A stretch of DNA of 7,995 nt from MGIIb-O5 sp036154155 (GTDB taxonomy: Archaea > Thermoplasmatota > Poseidoniia > Poseidoniales > Thalassarchaeaceae): the NCBI GenBank assembly GCA_036154155.1, contig JAYZLP010000011.1, forward strand, positions 1-7,995, read 5' to 3'. The translations under genes were made by a program, and so were the position numbers. The notes below the pieces were generated by a model. That model was not told the origin of the DNA. It searched no databases and worked only from the letters and a program-made list of their open reading frames with translations. Below, piece by piece: positions 1-6,200 of the stretch (its first letter is position 1; every line of letters starts with the position of its first letter).

Positions 1-1411
1 TCTCCCCTATGCCGTCCATTTCCAGTTTCCGGCACCAGTAGAGGATGGTCCTCTCCAGCCTGGAGGGGCAATTCAGATTCATGCACCTAATGAATGCCCC
101 ATCCTCGATCAGGGTTGTCTGGCATCGAGGGCATTCTGTGGGCATTGATACATTCGTCCTTGGGGGGAGTGCGTGAGCAAAGGGGGTGCCGTCTGAGTGC
201 CTCCTTCCGGATAGGTCTGAGTCCATAGCGGGACCGAGTACCTCCACGATCTTGGGGATGACGTCCCCCCTGCGGACCACCCTGACCTTGTCGCCGATCA
301 TTATCCCCAACCGTTCTACTTCACCGCGATTGTGGAGGGTGGTGTTTTCCACGGTAACTCCTGAGACAACCACTGGAGCGACTTTGGAGACAGGGGTTAC
401 GTTTCCGGTCCTGCCAGTTTGCCACTCGACGCCCATTAGCACGGTTGTTGCTTCTTCCGGTGGGAATTTCCAAGCCAGGGCCCATCTGGGATGATGCGCG
501 GTCCGCCCCAGAAGTTTCCTTTTATCCAGTCTGTCGAGTTTTATTACGACGCCATCAAGCTCCCATGCTGCATTGTCTCTTTCATCGGTCCACCTTCTGG
601 TCACCCTTAGGATTGAGTCTGCTGTTTCTTGATCGTCATCACCCGACACGACTTCATTTCCAGCAGCTCGAATTCCGATTGACTCAAGCCATGAGATGAC
701 CTCTGAGTCGAATGCGAAAGCTGGGGGCTCAGGACTATCTGGATGCCTAGTTGATTCAGAGGGGAACTCGACACCATAGGCCAGAAATTCTAGGTCTTCG
801 GCCCTTCCCTTTCCTGCGTCGATATGCTTCTGCCTCAGAGAGCCAGCAGCTAAGTTTCGGGGGTTGGGGGCTATGTCTGAGTATTTCCTATTGAAAATAT
901 CCAGAGGCATGACAACCTCGCCTCGGACATGGCAGTCGCCGCCCCATCCAACTGACTCTGGGACGTTTGGGATTCTCCGGGCGTTTGCTGTGACGTCCTC
1001 CCCCCTAGTCCCATTGCCCCTGGTGGCGGCCCTTACCAGCCTCCCTCTACGATATTCGAGAGAAAGGGCGGAGCCATCGAGTTTGGGTTGGCAGACAAAC
1101 CTGCGGCCATTTGCCGTTGTCTGGGAAACGAAGTGCCTGACCTCTTCCTCTTTGTTGGCCTTGTCGAGGCTTCGCATAGGGAACTCATGGTCCACCTTTA
1201 CTGATCCGGGAGGGGGGTCGGACCCTACCCTCGCCAACTGTGGGTGATCAGGATCCAGAGATTTCAGCTGATCCCAGATTTCGTCGAATTCTGCATCGCT
1301 AATCTCCGGGGACGCTTCGTTGTAGTAGAGATTTGAGTGGTGCGCTATGAGCTTCGCTAGCTCTTCTATACGCGCCTTGTTCCCGGGGCCATCTGAGGGC
1401 GCTCCCACCAT
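1..1411 (-). CDS. ligA: NAD+-dependent DNA ligase LigA (3' end of gene outside window)
   Basis: This enzyme seals DNA nicks using NAD+ as the AMP donor. I translated it by hand from ATG at 1411 to the left edge: 470 residues, no frameshift. Domain Ia carries the NMN-binding pattern Y29-Y30, D39, F42, D43. The adenylation domain has HEFPMRSL (75-82), catalytic K110 in PKLDG, RGE (E165), NPRNLAAGSLRQ, LDGVVIK (K291) and RWALAWKF (K315). The OB fold starts near QTGRTGNVTPV, and a four-Cys zinc site follows (C427, C430, C443, C448). The last visible residues, DGIGE, open the helix-hairpin-helix region. About 200 residues including BRCT should lie beyond the window, judged from the usual ~670-residue length. 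ATG 1411 is the only plausible start, because an in-frame TAA lies 39 bases upstream with no other start codon between. No good Shine-Dalgarno is visible. Oddity: the usual Glu two residues before the catalytic Lys is Q108. This type of ligase is typical of bacteria and rarer in archaea (known in haloarchaea), so ancient transfer is likely. Confidence 0.96.
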   Translation of the reverse strand, partial: MVGAPSDGPGNKARIEELAKLIAHHSNLYYNEASPEISDAEFDEIWDQLKSLDPDHPQLARVGSDPPPGSVKVDHEFPMRSLDKANKEEEVRHFVSQTTANGRRFVCQPKLDGSALSLEYRRGRLVRAATRGNGTRGEDVTANARRIPNVPESVGWGGDCHVRGEVVMPLDIFNRKYSDIAPNPRNLAAGSLRQKHIDAGKGRAEDLEFLAYGVEFPSESTRHPDSPEPPAFAFDSEVISWLESIGIRAAGNEVVSGDDDQETADSILRVTRRWTDERDNAAWELDGVVIKLDRLDKRKLLGRTAHHPRWALAWKFPPEEATTVLMGVEWQTGRTGNVTPVSKVAPVVVSGVTVENTTLHNRGEVERLGIMIGDKVRVVRRGDVIPKIVEVLGPAMDSDLSGRRHSDGTPFAHALPPRTNVSMPTECPRCQTTLIEDGAFIRCMNLNCPSRLERTILYWCRKLEMDGIGE

Positions 1412-1422
1412 GAATTTCGAGG

Positions 1423-1436
1423 AGGGGGTGCCCCCT
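1423..1436 (-). other. GC inverted repeat in the ligA leader
   Basis: On the minus strand this reads AGGGGG-CA-CCCCCT, six-base arms around two bases. In RNA it would probably form four or five G-C pairs with a slightly wider loop. It ends only 11 bases before the ligA ATG, where a Shine-Dalgarno would normally sit, and the leader has no obvious ribosome binding site. It may affect ligA translation initiation or may be a chance GC element. The inverted repeat is directly visible; the function is a guess. Confidence 0.35.
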
Positions 1437-1447
1437 TGAACCTGCGG

Positions 1448-1453
1448 TTATAG
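1448..1453 (-). promoter_or_regulatory. Possible TATA box for ligA
   Basis: The minus strand reads CTATAA here, about 37 bases before the ligA ATG. An archaeal TATA box about 25 bases upstream of the transcription start would give a leader of only ~12-15 bases, which fits the lack of a clear Shine-Dalgarno. There is no strong BRE upstream (CCCGA). The assignment is weak; ligA could also be read through from the tRNA/rpoN transcript. Confidence 0.3.
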
Positions 1454-1469
1454 TCGGGACAAGCGGGGC

Positions 1470-1483
1470 AAAATCACGATTTT
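1470..1483. repeat. Short AT inverted repeat between tRNA-Pro and ligA
   Basis: AAAATC and GATTTT form six-base arms around two bases, in the 90-bp gap between the tRNA 3' end and ligA. It could be a protein-binding palindrome upstream of the ligA TATA-like element. Read on the minus strand it could be part of a weak T-rich terminator after the tRNA. Only the symmetry is observed. The rest of the 1412-1500 gap holds nothing else I can support. Confidence 0.25.
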
Positions 1484-1500
1484 TCCACTGTATGGAGGAG

Positions 1501-1578
1501 TGGTGGGCCTGCCAGGATTTGAACCTGGGTCGCGCGACCCCCAGCCGCGAAGTATAGGCCAAGCTAACCTACAGGCCC
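1501..1578 (-). tRNA. trnP: tRNA-Pro (anticodon GGG), CCA encoded
   Basis: The RNA folds by hand into a full cloverleaf of 78 bases. The acceptor stem GGGCCTG pairs with CAGGCCC, followed by A73 and an encoded CCA. The D arm has G18-G19 and a three-pair stem plus a U13-U22 mismatch. The anticodon stem CGCGG/TCGCG closes with a G-U pair. The loop CTGGGGG gives anticodon GGG at 34-36 and G37, as usual for proline tRNAs. A four-base variable loop and T arm CCAGG-TTCAAAT-CCTGG complete it, and G15-C48 can form the Levitt pair. There is no intron. It lies 49 bases downstream of rpoN on the same strand with no clear promoter of its own, so it is probably released from the ribosomal protein transcript by processing. 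It reads CCC and possibly CCU proline codons. Confidence 0.95.
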
Positions 1579-1589
1579 CATTAGGGAAC

Positions 1590-1608
1590 TGTGCGCACGA
1601 GTCGCACA
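1590..1608 (-). other. Hairpin between rpoN and tRNA-Pro
   Basis: TGTGCG and CGCACA form six-base arms around a seven-base loop, in the 49-bp spacer between the rpoN stop and the tRNA 5' end (11 bases before the mature tRNA). No T tract follows, so a terminator is unlikely. It may guide processing of the rpoN-tRNA precursor or be incidental. The pairing is visible; the role is unproven. Confidence 0.35.
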
Positions 1609-1627
1609 TCAAAGCCCTGTCGATACA

Positions 1628-1834
1628 TCACTGCTCTCTGGGTATGCTGAATGGGGCGACTTCGTCAATGAGCTCGACATGGCCCAGGAACATCCTCCTG
1701 CAGCAGTATCTCTCGAGTCCTGCGTCGTCCATTGCCTTGCTTGGGTCTTCCCCCTCCGCAACGGCGTCCTTGTAGCCCTCGTATGCGTGTGCGATAACCT
1801 TGCCGCAGCTCCAACACCTTACTGGAATAATCAT
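1628..1834 (-). CDS. rpoN: DNA-directed RNA polymerase subunit N (Rpb10 family)
   Basis: This small zinc-binding subunit helps assemble the archaeal RNA polymerase platform with subunits D, L and P. The 68-residue protein starts MIIPVRCWSCGK, the standard N-terminus of the family. The four zinc ligands are C7 and C10 (CxxC) and C44-C45 in RYCCRRM; both motifs and the length match the family. The frame is open further upstream to 1879, but that extension overlaps rps9 and precedes the conserved MIIPVRC, so ATG 1834 is the right start. A GGTG lies six bases before the ATG, and the rps9 stop lies 10 bases upstream, so translation is probably coupled to rps9. It is the last protein gene of the operon. 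In many archaea rpoK, eno and rps2 follow; here tRNA-Pro and ligA do. Confidence 0.97.
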   Translation of the reverse strand: MIIPVRCWSCGKVIAHAYEGYKDAVAEGEDPSKAMDDAGLERYCCRRMFLGHVELIDEVAPFSIPREQ

Positions 1835-1844
1835 CTTCTTCACC

Positions 1845-2285
1845 TCACCTGTACGACTTCTGCCACTTCTTCCGGGCACCGCGACCCATTTGATGCTTGG
1901 GTTCCTTCCTTCTGGGGTCGTTTACCAGCAAACTTCTGTCGAATCTGAGATACTCATCGCGTAGTTCCTCGTCGTCACCTTCGGCTCCTCCGTTCCATTT
2001 CACAAGCCCTCTGGCGATTGCGGTTCGGATTGCATCGACTTGTCCCATCTGACCGCCGCCATCGACGTTCACGATTACATCTACATCCCCTAGTCGGTTC
2101 ATCGCCTCGGCGATCTGTACAGGCTCCAGGGCCTTTCTTTGCGCTAGGCTCGGTCCCATGATGTGAATTGGTTCGCCATTGACTCTGACTCTACCCTGTC
2201 CCTTTCTTACTGTGGCTCTGGCAACTGCGGTCTTCCTCTTGCCACTGGTGTTCACTGCCACCTTCTTTGACTTCTTCCTTGCCAT
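1845..2285 (-). CDS. rps9: Small ribosomal subunit protein S9 (uS9)
   Basis: S9 binds the head of the 30S subunit, and its basic C-terminal tail reaches the P-site tRNA. The 146-residue product has the family signatures: SGKRKTAVARATVRKG (14-29), the loop VDGGGQMGQVDAIRTAI (74-90), and an intact tail ending ARKKWQKSYR. It is slightly longer than the usual ~130-135 residues; the extra length is mainly a basic N-terminus (MARKKSKKVAV) and an acidic stretch at 101-107. The ATG lies one base beyond the rpl13 stop. A GGAGG at 2295-2299, inside the end of rpl13, serves as ribosome binding site with a nine-base spacer. Tight packing with rpl13 and rpoN indicates one transcript. Confidence 0.97.
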   Translation of the reverse strand: MARKKSKKVAVNTSGKRKTAVARATVRKGQGRVRVNGEPIHIMGPSLAQRKALEPVQIAEAMNRLGDVDVIVNVDGGGQMGQVDAIRTAIARGLVKWNGGAEGDDEELRDEYLRFDRSLLVNDPRRKEPKHQMGRGARKKWQKSYR

Positions 2286-2286
2286 A

Positions 2287-2772
2287 TCACTCAGCCTCCC
2301 ATCTTGTTGAGTCCACCCCTAGGGCAGAGCTGATCTCCCCCAATCGGACGAACTTGAGCGGAAGAGGCCGGTCGATTCCTGCTGTGTCTCCCCACGAGTG
2401 TCCGTCTGGTAGCTCTTCCCCACTGAGGTTCGAAGGGGTCCCTATCATGACTCTCAAATCTCTGAGAGAGTTGCGGCCACTGCTGTTCTTTTGGTAGGGC
2501 AACATCCCTCTAACCGTTCTTTTCAGAATCTGATCTGGCATCCTTGGGAAGAATGGTCCCTTCCTCGCGTGGTTCAGCTTGTACTTGGCCCTGTAGTCCC
2601 CTAAGACTCTCTTCCTTGGCCCCGAAACTATCGCCTTCTCTGCATTTAGGATGATTACGCGCTGCTGGCCTCCATTCTTTCTTGCTGTCAGCATCTCTGA
2701 GGCTACGTGGCTGGCCAATCGGCCAAGCACCTTATCGCTGGCGTCGTATACCAAAGTGCTCGAATTATCCAA
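2287..2772 (-). CDS. rpl13: Large ribosomal subunit protein L13 (uL13), TTG start
   Basis: L13 is an early-assembling 50S protein. The 161-residue product shows DASDKVLGRLAS (10-21), NAEKAIVSG (43-51), a basic stretch with GPFFPRMPDQILKRTVRGMLP (72-92) and a FVRLGEIS ending, all typical of the family. The start is decided by the sequence. The in-frame codon TGA lies just upstream, within the 3' end of rpl18e. The first start codon after it is TTG at 2772, six bases downstream of a strong GGAGGTGA (2779-2786). The gene therefore begins eight bases inside rpl18e, which suggests coupled translation. A later TTG six codons in would leave that ribosome binding site too far away. Confidence 0.96.
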   Translation of the reverse strand: MDNSSTLVYDASDKVLGRLASHVASEMLTARKNGGQQRVIILNAEKAIVSGPRKRVLGDYRAKYKLNHARKGPFFPRMPDQILKRTVRGMLPYQKNSSGRNSLRDLRVMIGTPSNLSGEELPDGHSWGDTAGIDRPLPLKFVRLGEISSALGVDSTRWEAE

Positions 2773-3130
2773 GGATCCTCACCTCCTTGCCCTCAGGGTT
2801 CTCCTTCATCAATTCCCTGATGGTCAAGACGCGTCCTCCTGCGCCCTCAATCTTGGTCCTAGCTCCGGCACTTACACTGTAGGCGGCGACGCTAGGCTTA
2901 CCCTCGACATCTCCGCTGCCGAGTAGCTTGCCGGGGACGAGTATCATTTTCTCGTCGGCGGCGTGCCTCGACAGTCGGCTTAGGTTTGGTTCAGCCCAGT
3001 TGCTTCGGCTGGCTTCCAGCCTAAGCGCTACGTCTCGCCACAGTGCCGAACCGGTGGACCTGCTCTGCTCCTTCAAGTCGCCAATCAAGGCGACAAGGGA
3101 CTGGTTGGTCTTTCTGTTCTGCTTACTCAT
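2765..3130 (-). CDS. rpl18e: Large ribosomal subunit protein L18e (eL18)
   Basis: L18e is a 50S protein found in archaea and eukaryotes but not bacteria, so this gene supports the archaeal assignment. The 121-residue product has W31-RDVALRLEASR (31-42), the core VPGKLLGSGDV (65-75), VAAYSVSAGARTKI (81-94), GAGGRVLTIREL (97-108) and a final NPEGKEVRIL, matching family spacing and length. ATG 3130 follows a GAGGGAG ribosome binding site at 3135-3141. It is the first gene of the operon. In many archaea rps13-rps4-rps11-rpoD stand directly upstream; here the upstream neighbour is an unrelated surface protein gene ending 126 bases away, so the operon probably has its own promoter in that gap. Confidence 0.96.
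   Translation of the reverse strand: MSKQNRKTNQSLVALIGDLKEQSRSTGSALWRDVALRLEASRSNWAEPNLSRLSRHAADEKMILVPGKLLGSGDVEGKPSVAAYSVSAGARTKIEGAGGRVLTIRELMKENPEGKEVRILG
2779..2786 (-). promoter_or_regulatory. Shine-Dalgarno deciding the TTG start of rpl13
   Basis: The minus strand reads GGAGGTGA, near-perfect complementarity to the 16S 3' end, six bases before TTG 2772. It lies inside the last codons of rpl18e. Its strength and position, with the in-frame TGA that overlaps it, fix TTG as the rpl13 start. Confidence 0.8.
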
Positions 3131-3134
3131 ATGA

Positions 3135-3141
3135 CTCCCTC
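3135..3141 (-). promoter_or_regulatory. Ribosome binding site of rpl18e
   Basis: GAGGGAG on the minus strand, four bases before ATG 3130. It shows that the operon mRNA has a leader rather than being leaderless. Confidence 0.6.
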
Positions 3142-3176
3142 GACGTTACTCGGGTAGCCGCGCCACCTGAGGCCGT

Positions 3177-3185
3177 GTTATGAAT
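3177..3185 (-). promoter_or_regulatory. Possible TATA box of the rpl18e operon
   Basis: The minus strand reads ATTCATAAC. A transcription start about 25 bases downstream (near 3155) would leave a ~25-base leader that includes the Shine-Dalgarno at 3135-3141, a consistent geometry. The surroundings are very GC-rich, so this AT island stands out. The match to the archaeal TATA consensus is imperfect and no clear BRE is seen. Confidence 0.35.
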
Positions 3186-3186
3186 G

Positions 3187-3208
3187 CTACGGGCGCCCCG
3201 TAGGGGCG
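3187..3208. other. Two overlapping, mutually exclusive GC hairpins
   Basis: Hairpin A is CTACGGG-CGC-CCCGTAG (3187-3203). Hairpin B is CGCCCC-GTA-GGGGCG (3194-3208). They share 3194-3203, so only one can form at a time. They lie 49-70 bases past the stop of the surface protein gene and just upstream of the likely rpl18e TATA element. They may end or protect the 3' end of the surface protein mRNA. No T tract directly follows on the minus strand, so a classical terminator is not shown. The pairing is read directly from the sequence; function is inference. Confidence 0.45.
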
Positions 3209-3256
3209 TGCGCGGCCGGCCAAAGGGCACGGGTTCGGTAAATTCGCAATAACTAA

Positions 3257-6200
3257 TCAAATTCTGAAGTTATCGTCGGGGTTATCCTCGTCTACTCCAG
3301 CAAGCCTTACTTGGCCCTCTGAGTCGATGAACTCGCCGGCCTTGGTGACCGAGCTGTACATTTCTGACTCGTTTGATGACGTCCTCATGAGCATGCTATC
3401 GCCAAGGGATGATGTCATGTGGCTGATTATTGACTGCAGAGTTGCTATTGCTCGGTCCCTCTGGTCGGACCCGATTTCGTGGTCCGAATACCTGGCTTCC
3501 TCGAAGATAGCGAAGAACTCGTCGAGATCCTCTGGCGGAGCTATTCCTCCCAGCATTGAGTTCAGGGCATCCTCGAACTCCCTTGTGGTCTCGTACACCT
3601 TCTTCATGGCCCCTCTTGAGCGGAAGTACCTCACTAGGTCCTTGTAGCAGTTGAAGATTGTCTGAATGTAGTCGTTAGATGCCTTTAGGGACATCAGGGA
3701 GTCAGTCAGTATTCCGCGGATGATCTCTATTCTCCTTCTCTCAGCGTAGTTTCTGTACATTATCGCGCCGATAAGTAAGGCGAATGACAATGCTATCAGA
3801 AGAACCACTGTTACTTGGGCTGTGAAGAAGCTGGTCTCACCTTCAGCCACTGTGGTGTCCATTCTGATCAACGGGGTATTTTCCAAAGTCTCTTCCTGGA
3901 AGAAAGATGACCCCTGGAATTCTACCGTTACTCTCCATTGTCCGTTCACAGCACAGGGCCCTCCCTGTTCGCATTCGACCTGCCCGGGGATGTCGTTTCC
4001 AGTATACATGAACTGGAAGTCGGCAACCCCTTGCTCGTTTGTGACATCGTAAATCGGCTGGGTGTTCACATAACCTGAGCCGTTCCAGTATTGGATTCTG
4101 AAAATTACAGTCTCCCCTAGAACAGCGACGTCCAATCTATCCCTGAGTATGGCTACGGAGCCTGTGATATTGTCACCGACACTGTATCCGACTGGGTCCG
4201 CCCAGTGGTTCTTGAGAAGGATGTCGACCCTGCTTCTCACTAGGACCTCCATGTCCATGAATGAGCTGTTTACGACTGGTGTGGTCTCTGCACGGCATCC
4301 TCCGGGTAGCTCTCGTTCTGGTTCATACGCTACTCTCAGCGTTCTGAATCCCTCCAATGACTCTCCGTCTGGTTCGACCCCTCGACGGCTCGGGTTGTCA
4401 TCGGGATCTCCGGAGAACCACTTCACCCAACCAGTTCCGTCTTCAGTGGTCATGGTGGCGATTGGCCTGGTGTTTGTCTCTGGGTTGATGTAGATGTTGA
4501 GGCACTTTCCACCTATCGGATTGCCATTGACCTGAGTTAGCAATGCCTCGACGTGGAATGACTCTTTCAAGTAAAGAACGGGGAATACTGACCCGTTCTG
4601 GAAAGTGAAAGTGTCGACGTCTGACCTGAATGGGCCAACTTCGAGTATCTGAGTGGTGGAGTTGGAGAAAACCGGGAATACTCTGGTTGACGTGGCGTTG
4701 CTGTACCTGAACCTGTCATTGTTCTCGTAGGAGTTGAACTGGATGTTCACTCTGGCCTGTCCTGCCTGAACTCCAGTCAAGGGGCAAATAATGTCGAACA
4801 GTCCATTGGCGTCAGTTGTGCCTGGGAGGCATGAAACAACGCCGAGCCCGGCGTCTATCATCTCGTATGTCACCCTGATTGCTCTGTTGGATAGGTTGGC
4901 GCCGAGTTCGTCTTGTAGCTGTCCAGTGACAATCATTGGCTTCTCAATTGGCTGACCCGTAGTCGGGTCAATCTCTGAGGTGTAGACGATCTGGTCGTCC
5001 ACTGACAAGTCGGTTCTTCCAATAAGGCTGAATCCGTCCACCTGGAACTGCATCACCTTGCGATAGTGATCGCTGTTTACGATTTGAGTGCACGGATCCC
5101 ATGCCCCAGAGGTAGCTAGCATTTCTTGATCGAGTGGCTCACAGCCCTCGTGGGGTAGGTTCTCAGCGAATCTCAAAATGACGTTCACTGGACCGAATCC
5201 GTCTGGTAAGAATGAGTCGGGATCGTCTCGCAAGAGCTGCGGGTCGAGTAGCATCTCATGATGGATGGTGCCTGCATTCGGGCACAGTGTGTCAATGATC
5301 TGACGATGGGTCCTGTCCTCGAAGTCGGTCCCTTCCATTATCAAGAGGACCTCGCCACCGTTCTCGTCACAGCCGTCGAGTGCTTGTCCTAGGTCCTTCT
5401 CGAATGCGGTTCTATTGTCGTCAGTAACCTGGCCTGAGAATTCCCAAATGTCTCCTGCCTGCCTAATGTTGGGCGTCGTGCTTTGGAGGCTGACATATGT
5501 CCTTGACACCACCCAGAGGTATGTGTCTGATGTGCTTCCCTGCCTGAACGGATCGCCGGGGTAGGTATAACCAAGGGAGAAATTCCCTAGATCATGGAAT
5601 TCGTCGATGGTCAGGTTGACCTTGAAAACCCCGTTGTTGTCTGTGATTGCGACTCCAGCGGAGTTGTCGGCGGACCATGTGTAGTTTATCGGGGCGTCCC
5701 TTACAGGCTGGTAGGCGTTGTCTATCAGCCTCGCCTCTATGGTGACGTTCTGTCCTCTGTACAGACGGGGTATTGTGTTGTACTGGAAGTCTGTCGTACC
5801 TATGACAGAGACGTTCACATAAGCCCCGGTAGGTGCGAGGACCGTGGTCTGGTTTCCAGTGAAGTAGAAGTTCGAGTTAGTGAAGTCAGCCCTGATTCCG
5901 TAAACTCCGGCTGAGTACTGGGAGTACCATGTCCAATTGTAATCGAACTGTGCCACTCCGTTTACCATATCTGGGACTCTTGCATACCCTGTCTCCGTCG
6001 ATCCGGCGAACACTCCATTGCCGTCTACGTCGACTTGTAGTGCCATGGGGTCATAGGGCCAGGGGGTCATGGTGCGGTTCCATACGGAACCGACTACCCT
6101 CAGAGTCTCCCCAGTGAACATCTCTGGAACTATCTCACAGCGAACCTCACTCTGGGGATCCAGAGGGTCAACCGGGCCACAGGGTGGGACATTGAAGTCA

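Noticed and set aside
864..1247. Plus-strand open frame of 127 codons
   Set aside because: It is antisense to the ligA adenylation domain, which shows unbroken conserved motifs on the minus strand; the plus-strand product resembles nothing.
1590..1608. Hairpin after rpoN as an intrinsic terminator
   Set aside because: No T tract follows on the minus strand, and the tRNA gene begins 11 bases later, so termination here is unlikely.
1835..1879. Longer rpoN with a 15-residue N-terminal extension
   Set aside because: The extension overlaps rps9, and the family begins at MIIPVRC; the site before ATG 1834 is well placed.
3214..3221. GGCCGGCC palindrome in the spacer
   Set aside because: An eight-base GC palindrome in a GC-rich spacer is expected by chance; there is no second copy or context that makes it a site.
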